NCBI GenBank assembly: GCA_964574215.1
Contig: CAZNLR010000048.1
Span: 1 to 35,374, forward strand
DNA: 35,374 nucleotides
Reading direction: 5' to 3'
Origin: GCA-2725625 sp964574215
GTDB taxonomy: Bacteria; Pseudomonadota; Alphaproteobacteria; Rhodospirillales; UBA2165
In this document: piece by piece, positions 8,299 through 15,623 of the stretch
Layout: the number at the start of each line of letters is the position of its first letter
How positions within the stretch are numbered: position 1 is the stretch's first letter
Position numbers and translations under genes: made by a program
The notes under the pieces: generated by a model
What the model was told of the DNA's origin: nothing
Database searches by the model: none
The model's input: only the letters and a program-made list of their open reading frames with translations

Positions 8299-9539
8299 GA
8301 TCCGCTATCCAACTGTACGACATTATCCTTCTGGCCGGTGATAACGGCTTCGATATGATTGCCGAGAAGATCAAGCGCCGTCCGCATCCTGGGCAGCCAG
8401 TCATACCTGTCGTAATGAATCGCCTCCACATCATCCGCCGGTGGTGCATGGTCAAGAATTCGTCGCCGGACATCTTTGTCCGTAAATCCAATGAGCCTGG
8501 TATTGGCTGATCGACGTAGATCATGCGGTCGCCAATCGGCGGTTCCACTTCTCTCCAACAGCTCCCGCTTACCCCGACTGAAACCACTAAATGGACCAGA
8601 ACCGAACTTGCCGAAGACGTAGGATCCCTTCTGCTGTGGGATGCAACGAAGGACGGCGATAGCCTGCGGCGACAGTGGCACGATATGGCGGCGGCCGCTC
8701 TTCATAACCTCGCCCCTGACAGACCATTGTCCGGATTCAAGGTCTAGATCGTCCCACTTCATCGCGGCAATAGTGCCTCGCCTTTGAGCTGTCAGGAGCG
8801 CGATCTGTGCAATCCGACCAAAAGTTGAGGGGGTGCGTTCAACTGCTTCCCATATAGAACGAATTTCAGCGTCTGTTAGGACACGGTCTCGAGGTTGTTC
8901 ACGTTCAGCGCTGACTCTGCCGATGCCGGAGACCACGTTGTTCGCAGCGTAACCGTTGCGGACGAGCCATTTGAAGGCTGCCGAGAGATAGGCGCTCATC
9001 CTATTGGCTTGGATCGGTCCGGACTTGTCGTGCAACCGATGCAAAAATTGCGACACATCTCTTGTCGTGATGTCGTCGAGGGGACGATTGCCAAACTCGA
9101 AGATGGCATATTTCCTAATCGCCCTAGCCTTCTCAAAACCAGATTTCTGATGGTCGGCGACACGGGCGATGTACAGCTCCATCATCGCTTTGAAGTTTCG
9201 TTGGTGCCGGTCGTTCAGTTCATCGGCACGCTGGCGGACTGCGTCCCTCTCCTCCTGCGCCGGGTCATACCCTTCTTTTGCTTGGTGCCGGACTTCCTGG
9301 GTTCGGGTTCTAGCTTCCGCCAGGGTCATTCTCGGATAGTGCCCGAGCGTCATCCTGCGGCGTTTACCTGTCTGGGTCGTGTAGGAGGTAAAAAATGCTC
9401 CCGCTCCTGGTCTTGAAAATCGGTATCCGAGTTCCGGCACCAGGCCGTCATAGAGGTCAACGCGCTTACCTTGGGGGTCGAGCGTCTTGAGCAGGCGGTC
9501 GCTGAAAGGTTTTCGATCTTGGGCTTTACGTCGAGCCAA
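8295..9539 (-). CDS. P4-type tyrosine integrase
   Basis: The protein has 414 residues from a TTG at 9539, chosen because AGGAG lies six bases upstream and the N-terminus MARRKAQDRKPFSDRLLKTL is typical; the frame is open to another TTG at 9620. The N-terminal DUF4102-like arm-binding domain is followed by a SAM-like core-binding domain (about 115-215) and the catalytic domain. Visible active-site parts are the arginine in AQRRGT, the H-D-L-R-R box, the DHAPP segment and the tyrosine in IHYDRYDW. It should recombine the element into a tRNA 3' end; a tRNA-Lys 3' fragment lies 167 bases from its start. Its stop overlaps the start of the helicase remnant, so cargo was once cotranscribed with it. 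The frame is intact, so the integrase could still be active. Confidence 0.9.
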   Translation of the reverse strand: MARRKAQDRKPFSDRLLKTLDPQGKRVDLYDGLVPELGYRFSRPGAGAFFTSYTTQTGKRRRMTLGHYPRMTLAEARTRTQEVRHQAKEGYDPAQEERDAVRQRADELNDRHQRNFKAMMELYIARVADHQKSGFEKARAIRKYAIFEFGNRPLDDITTRDVSQFLHRLHDKSGPIQANRMSAYLSAAFKWLVRNGYAANNVVSGIGRVSAEREQPRDRVLTDAEIRSIWEAVERTPSTFGRIAQIALLTAQRRGTIAAMKWDDLDLESGQWSVRGEVMKSGRRHIVPLSPQAIAVLRCIPQQKGSYVFGKFGSGPFSGFSRGKRELLERSGTADWRPHDLRRSANTRLIGFTDKDVRRRILDHAPPADDVEAIHYDRYDWLPRMRTALDLLGNHIEAVITGQKDNVVQLDSGS

Positions 9540-9588
9540 ATTGAACTCCTGAGACAAATGTTGGCCATTACACAATGGGGGGTAAAAT

Positions 9589-9606
9589 GGGGTGTATTTA
9601 CACCCC
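9589..9606. promoter_or_regulatory. palindrome upstream of the integrase gene
   Basis: A perfect inverted repeat, GGGGTGTA and TACACCCC separated by TT, lies 50-67 bases upstream of the integrase TTG start. A related GGGGGGTAAAAT lies just to its left (about 9577-9588). It could be an operator, or paired arm-type sites for the integrase between the gene and the attachment site. This is inference from position and symmetry. Confidence 0.5.
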
Positions 9607-9705
9607 ACTCGCAATAACAATTATGTTGCATAATGTTGCTTGATATGTCAAGTTATGTATATAAAACAATCAGGTACTGATTGTATTTGCGACCTATATA
9701 CTAGA

Positions 9706-9761
<56 letters not shown>

Positions 9762-9774
9762 TTTTATCAATGAA

Positions 9775-10497
9775 TCAAGCTGCGATCTTGTCCTGCGTCC
9801 AGAGTTTGCCGAGGTCATCCCGCGTGTCGGTAATGCCGTGTTTACGCATGGCGTACCAATAGGTGGCGGCGTTGGTCGAGACAATGGGGCGGCCGAGTTT
9901 CCTCTCGAGCTCGCCGATCATGCTCACCATGCCGAGCGCACCCCCCACATGGAGGAAGGTATCGACGTCTTCATGGTCGTTGCGTTGGAAGGCCTGCAAA
10001 ATCTGGTCGACCGTCACTTTAATGATATCGATGCTTTTCTTGACGTCGAGCCAGGTTCCGTAGGGCGCTTCAAAGCCGGCCTCCTCGTAAAATGCCTGAG
10101 CGCTTTTGGATTGACCCTGGGACATGGGAGAGAGAACGGCGATGCGTTTTGCGCCCAGCGTTCTGAGCGCCGCGGCAGTCGCATCCGTCGCCGTGACCAC
10201 AGGTACGCCTTTCGCCTGTTCTTCCAGTTTTTCGACATAGTCGGCCTGAATCGCCCAAGACCAATTATGCATCTCGATTGAATTGCCGGTAACGATCATG
10301 TCCGGATAGCACCCGTGACACTGGGGGAGCGTCGATAGAACGGCCTCAACGACTTTGTCATGCGCTGAAATATCGAAGCGGTACATCTGGTTATTGACGC
10401 CGTCAGGCCGCATCAACTCGTATTCCGGCTGCATATTGGCATTTTGCTGTGGAATCAAAAAGGCGAAAACCCCACGGGGTCCAAACCGGTCCGGCAT
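9775..10497 (-). CDS. Asp/Glu racemase superfamily protein (maleate isomerase/arylmalonate decarboxylase-like) without the usual cysteines
   Basis: The protein has 240 residues. The fold family is recognised from ATDATAAALRTLGAKRIAVLSP (residues 103-124), G-T-W-L-D, and ERKLGRPIVSTNAATYWYAMR (198-218), which match maleate cis-trans isomerases and arylmalonate decarboxylases. In that family two cysteines do the chemistry. Here the first position, normally within C-T-S, reads V69-T-G-N-S73, and the second reads H183-V-G-G-A-L188, so both appear replaced. Cys60 and Cys63 are nearby but not at the expected place. The gene lies downstream of the extradiol dioxygenase on the same strand, 104 bases away, and is probably in its operon. 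It may act on a ring-cleavage diacid by a cysteine-independent mechanism, or be non-catalytic. Start is the ATG at 10497 with an AGGGAAG site upstream. Confidence 0.72.
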   Translation of the reverse strand: MPDRFGPRGVFAFLIPQQNANMQPEYELMRPDGVNNQMYRFDISAHDKVVEAVLSTLPQCHGCYPDMIVTGNSIEMHNWSWAIQADYVEKLEEQAKGVPVVTATDATAAALRTLGAKRIAVLSPMSQGQSKSAQAFYEEAGFEAPYGTWLDVKKSIDIIKVTVDQILQAFQRNDHEDVDTFLHVGGALGMVSMIGELERKLGRPIVSTNAATYWYAMRKHGITDTRDDLGKLWTQDKIAA

Positions 10498-10601
10498 AGC
10501 GGAACTTCCCTATATAGATTGGATCAATTCTCAGACCATACAGACTGAACGAACCGGCGCAACGGACAAATTCGCCGTTTCACATCGATCGGCAAAAACG
10601 A

Positions 10602-11612
10602 TCACCGCCAATAGGCGAAGGCCATGGCGGTGCCGGTGCCGGCTTCGGAGCGGTAGCAGGGGATGTAGTCGATCAGGTTCATGCTCAGGCCGGAAGCCGC
10701 CAGGATACCGGCGGCGGCGATCCAGTTTTTGGTTTCGGATGTGCCCGACTGGTAAAGAGCTTCGGGGATGGCGGTGAGATCGTCAAAATCGTTCTTCTGC
10801 ATGGCATCCAGAACGCGCCGGTCGAGATCGGCGTCGATGACGAAATGGCTGAGCCCGCCGGAGGCGAACACGGCGACGGTCTTGTCGCTGTCCCAGGACT
10901 GAATGGCGGCGTGGATGGTCTGGCCGAACTCGAAACAGCGTTTGGCCGTCGGCTGATTGGGCGGATAAAAGGTGTTCTGAAACAACGGCACACTGGGAAT
11001 AACGCGGTCTCTCATAATCTGCCGGTAGACGAACCCGAACGCGTGGGGGATGCCGTTGTTGCGCGCCGCCGCCGTCGGAACCCGGTTGGACACACCTACA
11101 TCGAACCCCCGCTCCATCAGGCAACCCACCATGTGATCGGCCAGGTCGGGGGCGCCGTCATATTCCCGGTCTTCGGCCGGACTGTAACCACCCATGGAGA
11201 CGGCGATGCCGGGAGGCATGTTAGCGACCTGGTCTTCGGTCGCCGGGCGGTGAACAATCTTGGCGCCATGGAATACGCAGAAGGCCGGACTGTTATCTTC
11301 TTGAAACAGTTCCCGCTGATCGTTGCCCATGATCACCGCAATATCCGGACCGACCTCCTGGTAGACGGCAGCGAGTTGGGCGATGGCCGCCATGCAGCCG
11401 TCGTATTTTTTCCGCCAGACATCCAAGGTGATTTCCTGGGCCAAGTTCTCGTCGGCGCGGAGATCGACCAATTGATCGAAAGAATAGGTGCTTTCCCGGA
11501 ACGGATGGTCGGTTCGATCTCTGTCTGCCTCCACCCGCTGGTCCCAATCTTTGGGCGGGGTTGAAAGCTGAGGTCCGTGTGAGGTGCCGATACCCAAAAC
11601 GATATTAGCCAA
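10602..11612 (-). CDS. class III extradiol ring-cleavage dioxygenase (LigB-like)
   Basis: The protein has 336 residues from a TTG at 11612, preceded by AAGGGGA with six bases of spacing. LigB-fold markers are G10-S-H12-G-P at the N-terminus (first metal histidine), H190 in IPHAFGF, the G-G-L-S-H256 segment and E293 in SGTSETKNW, matching the LigB SGSE segment. The second metal histidine of LigB lies in N-D-H; here the motif is N97-D-Q99. The family cleaves a catechol-type ring with Fe(II) and O2. With GalB, GalD and LigI encoded nearby, the likely substrate is protocatechuate, gallate or a relative, cleaved at 4,5. A separate LigA-type small subunit is not seen. It lies between the GntR regulator and the racemase-like gene on one strand. 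Exact substrate is not deducible. Confidence 0.8.
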   Translation of the reverse strand: MANIVLGIGTSHGPQLSTPPKDWDQRVEADRDRTDHPFRESTYSFDQLVDLRADENLAQEITLDVWRKKYDGCMAAIAQLAAVYQEVGPDIAVIMGNDQRELFQEDNSPAFCVFHGAKIVHRPATEDQVANMPPGIAVSMGGYSPAEDREYDGAPDLADHMVGCLMERGFDVGVSNRVPTAAARNNGIPHAFGFVYRQIMRDRVIPSVPLFQNTFYPPNQPTAKRCFEFGQTIHAAIQSWDSDKTVAVFASGGLSHFVIDADLDRRVLDAMQKNDFDDLTAIPEALYQSGTSETKNWIAAAGILAASGLSMNLIDYIPCYRSEAGTGTAMAFAYWR

Positions 11613-11621
11613 ATGCCGTCC

Positions 11622-11659
11622 CCTTTGCCTTTACCTTTGTCATTACCATTGCCTTTACC
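11622..11659. repeat. degenerate hexanucleotide repeat in the dioxygenase leader
   Basis: About six copies of a 6-base unit occur: CCTTTG, CCTTTA, CCTTTG, TCATTA, CCATTG, CCTTTA. On the coding (minus) strand it reads as repeated AAAGG-type purine blocks just upstream of the dioxygenase start, so it supplies several Shine-Dalgarno-like sites. Confidence 0.75.
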
Positions 11660-11666
11660 GGCCCTA

Positions 11667-12413
11667 CTACTTTTCCATGGCGACGATTTTGTCCAAATCC
11701 ACCTTGGAAAAATGCTTCCGTACCGCATCGATATGGGCGCAAACATGGGCGCGGGCCTTTTCCCCCTCACCATTTTTAATGTGATCAAAGAGTTCCCGAT
11801 GGCGCTGCAAAACCTTTTGCTTCTCTTTTTTGGCGAAGCGGCGAAATTCGGGTTGCAGCAATTCACCGATCATTTCCAATTGCGCCACCAGCACCCGGCT
11901 GTGAGACGCCTTTGAGATAGCGATATGGAAGGCGAGACTACGGTCGAGGAATTCGTCCGGCCGGTCCACTGTTTTCTCCATCTCGTCCAGGATCGTCGCA
12001 ATCAAATTCAAATCCTCGGTGGTTGCATTTTGAGCGGCAAGTTCCGCGGCATGACTCTCGACAGCTTTCTGGGCATCGAAAATTTCGCCGTACGTTAGGC
12101 CGACCAGTTGCAATTGAATGGCCAGCGCCCGGGCGAATAATTGGGGGTTACCCTTGGCGACAAAAGCGCCGCCCTCGGCGCCCATCCTGATCTCGATGAC
12201 CCCCAAGGCCTCCAGGGTCCTGAGCGCATCACGGACGGGAAAACGGCTGACCCCAAACCGGGCCGCCAAATCGGCCTCGGAACCTAAGAATTCGCCACTG
12301 ACGATTTCCCCGGTAAACAGGGCGTCGCATATTTGATTGACAATTTGTGACGAAGCCGACCGCGCCCGCACCGGTGTCCAGGCTTCATCTTTCTTTTTAT
12401 CCCCGTCGTTCAT
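11667..12413 (-). CDS. GntR-family transcriptional regulator, FadR/FCD subfamily
   Basis: The protein has 248 residues. An N-terminal winged helix-turn-helix (about 17-88) contains GSEADLAARFGVSRFPVRDA, with the typical R-x-P-V-R-D-A-L recognition helix. This is followed by an all-alpha FCD ligand domain (about 100-230) with FHIAISKASHS and HRELFDHIKNGEGEKA. The FCD class usually binds a metal and a carboxylic acid effector, often an intermediate of the pathway controlled. The gene heads the minus-strand dioxygenase unit and is divergent from the transport and ring-hydroxylation genes, so it probably controls both directions from the shared 120-base spacer. Activator or repressor cannot be told. 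Confidence 0.9.
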   Translation of the reverse strand: MNDGDKKKDEAWTPVRARSASSQIVNQICDALFTGEIVSGEFLGSEADLAARFGVSRFPVRDALRTLEALGVIEIRMGAEGGAFVAKGNPQLFARALAIQLQLVGLTYGEIFDAQKAVESHAAELAAQNATTEDLNLIATILDEMEKTVDRPDEFLDRSLAFHIAISKASHSRVLVAQLEMIGELLQPEFRRFAKKEKQKVLQRHRELFDHIKNGEGEKARAHVCAHIDAVRKHFSKVDLDKIVAMEK

Positions 12414-12452
12414 TCGTTCCCGCCTGTTTAATTTGTTTCTTGTTTAAGAACC

Positions 12453-12466
12453 TGATGTATGTATCA
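12453..12466. promoter_or_regulatory. candidate GntR operator in the divergent spacer
   Basis: The interrupted palindrome TGATGTATGTATCA (10 of 14 positions symmetric) lies about 40 bases upstream of the regulator start and 70 bases upstream of the small plus-strand ORF. It is embedded in AT-rich, promoter-like sequence. Size and place fit an FCD-type operator; there is no experimental support. Confidence 0.4.
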
Positions 12467-12535
12467 TATATATGGAAGTTACATTAGACTAATAAAAAAT
12501 CTTGTCACTATCGGTCTTTCAGGGAGGCCTGCCCA

Positions 12536-12730
12536 TTGTTTCGATTTGATCCGTATGCCGCGGAAGTAAACGCCAATCTTTTCCCATTCTATCAGAGTTT
12601 GCGGGACGATAATTCCTGTTATTTCAGCGAAGACGGGGTGAAGCTGATCGAGCAATACGGTAAGGCCGGTTTTTCCGAGATGATGCAGTATTTTATCAGC
12701 GAATCCAATTTCCCCTGGATTCAGACTTGA
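12536..12730 (+). CDS. small protein, possibly a cytochrome P450 N-terminal remnant
   Basis: The ORF has 64 residues from a TTG start with a good site GGGAGG eight bases upstream, so translation is plausible. Residues 3-35 (FDPYAAEVNANLFPFYQSLR, then a tyrosine-bearing turn) resemble the first 30 residues of bacterial cytochromes P450 (DP..pe...dPyplYraLR). The frame then ends without a haem-binding region, and I cannot find the rest of a P450 in any frame before the next gene. It could instead be an independent small protein of unknown role. It is the first ORF on the plus strand of the divergent locus. Confidence 0.45.
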   Translation: MFRFDPYAAEVNANLFPFYQSLRDDNSCYFSEDGVKLIEQYGKAGFSEMMQYFISESNFPWIQT

Positions 12731-12754
12731 AATATCGTTTTAATTCTAGGGGAT

Positions 12755-12786
12755 TTGACATTTATTGAAGTTGTAGAAATTAAAAT
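12755..12786 (+). promoter_or_regulatory. candidate promoter of the substrate-binding protein gene
   Basis: A consensus -35 hexamer TTGACA lies at 12755-12760. AT-rich sequence at 12778-12786 (AATTAAAAT) could serve as -10, though the spacing of the best hexamer is loose. A second TTGACA occurs at 12790-12795. The region lies 26-57 bases before the start of the next gene. Confidence 0.4.
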
Positions 12787-12811
12787 AAATTGACATCCAG
12801 TGGAGGTACCC

Positions 12812-14374
12812 ATGATTAACATTAAATCTTTAAGTAAATTAATGGTCATCTCGGCCTTTGTTGCAATGGCTGCAACCATATTCTCCGGCTTGGCCGTTGC
12901 CCAAAAATCAAAAGATACTCTTAGATTCGGCCTTTACCAGCCGATTAAGATTCTCGACCGGATTTTCGACCCGCATCCGGAAACCAACCTGACGGCGCCC
13001 GCCGTTTACGACAACTTGCTCTTTTACGATGCCGAAAAGCGGGTCTACAAACCCCAATTGGCCACCTCATGGAAACGCCTCGATGCGACGACGATGGATT
13101 TCAAGTTGCGCCAAGGCGTGAAATTCCATGACGGAACTGAATTCGATGCCGACGACGTCGTTTATATGGCGAAGTTCGTCACCGATCCCAAAATGAAATT
13201 CCGGTTTAAAGGTACCCGCTTCGGCTGGATCAAGAGTGTGGAAAAAATCGACAAATACACGGTCCGCTTCAAAAGCAAAGGCCCCTACCCTGCCATCCTG
13301 TCCCGTCTGGCGACAGTTTTTCCCATCTATCCATCTGAATTCCACGGATCCCTGAAGGTAAAAAGCACGTTCGGCAGAACGCCCATTGGCACTGGCCCTT
13401 ACAAGGTGACCAAAGTCGATCCCAATCAAGGCATTTTCTTCGAGCGCAATGAGAATTACTTCAAGGGCGCGTCCAAGCCGGCCGGCATCGTCAAACACCT
13501 GATCGCCAAACCTATTGCTGACAAGCAAACACAGATTGCGCAGCTCATGTCCGGTGGTCTGGATATTATGTACAACGTGCCGAAAGACCAGGGCGAAAAC
13601 CTGGAATCTCATCCGGAATTTGGCATATCGGTAACCCCGACGGTTTCCTTCGTTTACGTCTTGTTCGACTCCGCTGACCGGTCCGGCATTGGCGTCTTCA
13701 AAAACAAAAAGGTCCGCCAGGCCGTTCTGCATGCCATCAACCGGCAGGCTCTGGTGAAAGCGCTGGTGCCCAAGGCTTTGCAGGATGCACCGCTACAGCA
13801 AGCCATCTGCAATTCCTGGCATATCGGTTGTGTCTCGACGATCAAATCTCCGACCCATGATCTGGCCAAGGCCAAGAAATTGCTGGCCGAAGCCGGCCAT
13901 CCCAACGGTTTCGAAGTCGAGATCACCACGTGGGGTCCGTCGCGCCTGCCCGCGCAGGCGGTCGCCGGTCAATTGCGCAAAGTGGGCATCAAGGCCAAAA
14001 TCGACGCCTTGACCATCGGCGGCTTCGTCAAAAAACGCGCCAAGGGTAAAGTGCAGATGTTCGTCAGCCTGTGGGACAATGGCGGCGCCGCGCCGGATGT
14101 CGACACCACGGCGGGCTTCTTCTTTATGAAGGGATCACGCAATTATATGGGTGATGCAGCCCTAACCAAAGCCCACAAGGCGGGCCGGGCATCGTACGAT
14201 ATAAAGGCGCGCGAAGATGTCTATCGCGCCGCTTTCGACCGGGTGACCAATGAAGCCTACATGATGCCGTTGATCCCGCTGCCGGTGGTGCTGGCGCATC
14301 GCAAGTCGGTCAAGGTTCACGGCGGTCACAAGAATCCGGAAGGGTTCGAACTTAACCGCGTAAGCTGGAAATAG
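12812..14374 (+). CDS. ABC transporter substrate-binding protein, family 5 (SBP_bac_5)
   Basis: The protein has 520 residues from the ATG at 12812, with GGAGG five bases upstream; a GTG at 12800 lies inside that site and is unlikely. A signal peptide with a long hydrophobic core ends at A-V-A30 before QKSKD. The mature protein has the family-5 pattern: LRFGLYQPIKILD, LAPxxA-like LATSWKRLDATTMDFKLRQGVKFHDG in place, D-A-D-D-V, and RTPIGTGPYKV. These periplasmic proteins bind peptides, opines, nickel or other organic solutes for import. No permease or ATPase genes are in the window, so the transporter partner must be elsewhere. Position beside the ring-cleavage genes suggests it captures an aromatic or related growth substrate. 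A strong terminator follows. Confidence 0.9.
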   Translation: MINIKSLSKLMVISAFVAMAATIFSGLAVAQKSKDTLRFGLYQPIKILDRIFDPHPETNLTAPAVYDNLLFYDAEKRVYKPQLATSWKRLDATTMDFKLRQGVKFHDGTEFDADDVVYMAKFVTDPKMKFRFKGTRFGWIKSVEKIDKYTVRFKSKGPYPAILSRLATVFPIYPSEFHGSLKVKSTFGRTPIGTGPYKVTKVDPNQGIFFERNENYFKGASKPAGIVKHLIAKPIADKQTQIAQLMSGGLDIMYNVPKDQGENLESHPEFGISVTPTVSFVYVLFDSADRSGIGVFKNKKVRQAVLHAINRQALVKALVPKALQDAPLQQAICNSWHIGCVSTIKSPTHDLAKAKKLLAEAGHPNGFEVEITTWGPSRLPAQAVAGQLRKVGIKAKIDALTIGGFVKKRAKGKVQMFVSLWDNGGAAPDVDTTAGFFFMKGSRNYMGDAALTKAHKAGRASYDIKAREDVYRAAFDRVTNEAYMMPLIPLPVVLAHRKSVKVHGGHKNPEGFELNRVSWK

Positions 14375-14387
14375 CCAATCCGCCTAT

Positions 14388-14435
14388 GACGCCGTGCAAT
14401 CTAAAATATCTGGTTGCACGGCGTCGTTTTATTTT
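14388..14435 (+). terminator. Rho-independent terminator after the substrate-binding protein gene
   Basis: A perfect 12-base inverted repeat, GACGCCGTGCAA (14388-14399) and TTGCACGGCGTC (14414-14425), has a 14-base loop and is followed by GTTTTATTTT. It begins 13 bases after the stop codon. It should separate or attenuate transcription into the downstream catabolic operon, keeping the binding protein at higher level. Confidence 0.9.
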
Positions 14436-14468
14436 GTGATTCCGGCTCCTATAGAACGATGGGAACAA

Positions 14469-15590
14469 ATGTCTGATACCCCTCCTTTCCGCGCTGACCA
14501 TGTGGGTAGTCTGCTCCGGCCCCAGGAACTTTTGGCGGCAAGAAACCGTCGTGAAAAGGGAGAAATCAGCGATAGAGAGTTACGTCAACAGGAAGACAGC
14601 TGCATCCGCGAAGCGGTCCGCATGCAAGAGAATATCGGTTTGTCATCGATCACCGACGGCGAATTCAGGCGGGCCAGCTTCACCCATGATTTCATCAACA
14701 AAATTGACGGCGTGTCCTTTGAAAAATCGCCGGACTATAAATCAGGAGAGGTCGCCGGAGCAGGTCCGAAAAGGTCCTTGCCGCCATTTCGCGCCGTCGT
14801 CAGGGACCGCCTTATTAGACCGCCTGAGGGTATCGAAGTGGAAAATTTCCGCTATTTCGCTTCCATCACGGACGGTCAGGCCAAGATCTGCCTGCCGTCC
14901 CCCACCATGCTACATTTCAGGGGCGGCCGCGCCGCCATCAGCGAAACGGCCTATCCCGACATGGACGAGTTTTTCGCCGATCTGGCCCGAATTTACCGGG
15001 AGGAGGTTATGGCCCTGGCGGACGCCGGATGCCGTTATGTGCAATTCGACGATACCAACCTCGCCTATTTGTGCGATGAGACGATGCGGGAAGGCGTCCG
15101 GCAATTGGGAGAGGATCCGGGCGAGCTGCCCGCAACCTATGCCAATTTGATTAACGACTCCATCCGCGGGCGGCCTGATGATATGGCGGTCTGTATTCAC
15201 CTCTGCCGGGGCAACGCGTTCAGTGCGGGTTTCGCCAGTGGCGGCTATGAGCCGGTCGCAGATATCATGTTCAATCAGACCAATGTGGATGGGTTCTTTC
15301 TTGAATACGACAATGAAAGAGCCGGCGGTTTCGAGCCCCTCCGGTTTGTGCCCAAGGACAAAAGGATCGTGCTCGGCCTTATTTCATCAAAAAATGGTGA
15401 ATTGGAGGAGGTCGATAGATTAAAGGCTCGCGTGGAGGATGCCGCTCAATACGTTTCTCCCGATCAGCTATGCTTGTCTCCCCAATGCGGTTTTTCCAGC
15501 AGCACCACCGGGCCCAATAAAATTGGCCCGGAAGATCAGGGGAATAAGTTAAGGTTGGTGGTCGAAGCGGCAGATTCCATATGGCATTAA
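14469..15590 (+). CDS. MetE C-terminal-like (cobalamin-independent methionine synthase family) methyltransferase
   Basis: The protein has 373 residues from the ATG at 14469. The longer frame to 14394 would begin inside the terminator hairpin and is rejected. The length matches stand-alone MetE-C proteins such as YxjG/YxjH (about 375), not full MetE (about 750). Visible features are the N-terminal D10-H-V-G-S-L-L-R-P, I-T-D-G-E-F-R-R (61-68), and the zinc site H244-L-C246, E279 and C340 (SPQCGF). The Zn site activates a thiol as methyl acceptor. In full MetE the donor is methyl-tetrahydrofolate; here donor and acceptor are unknown. As first gene of an aromatic operon it may act in methyl transfer linked to a methoxylated substrate, but that is inference. 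A housekeeping methionine role is not excluded. Confidence 0.82.
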   Translation: MSDTPPFRADHVGSLLRPQELLAARNRREKGEISDRELRQQEDSCIREAVRMQENIGLSSITDGEFRRASFTHDFINKIDGVSFEKSPDYKSGEVAGAGPKRSLPPFRAVVRDRLIRPPEGIEVENFRYFASITDGQAKICLPSPTMLHFRGGRAAISETAYPDMDEFFADLARIYREEVMALADAGCRYVQFDDTNLAYLCDETMREGVRQLGEDPGELPATYANLINDSIRGRPDDMAVCIHLCRGNAFSAGFASGGYEPVADIMFNQTNVDGFFLEYDNERAGGFEPLRFVPKDKRIVLGLISSKNGELEEVDRLKARVEDAAQYVSPDQLCLSPQCGFSSSTTGPNKIGPEDQGNKLRLVVEAADSIWH

Positions 15591-15623
15591 CGGGAATTCG
15601 TCATTTAAGGTAACGGGTGAAAT

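Noticed and set aside
10845..11564. 239-residue plus-strand ORF
   Set aside because: Antisense to the extradiol dioxygenase gene, with no domain and no ribosome site.
11333..11866. Minus-strand ORF with a GKGNGNDKGKGKGDG tract
   Set aside because: It is out of frame across the regulator end, the hexanucleotide repeat and the dioxygenase start; the Gly/Lys tract is just the repeat translated.
14394..14468. Upstream start for the MetE-like protein
   Set aside because: It would begin inside the terminator hairpin and add 25 residues unlike the family; the ATG at 14469 gives the standard N-terminus.
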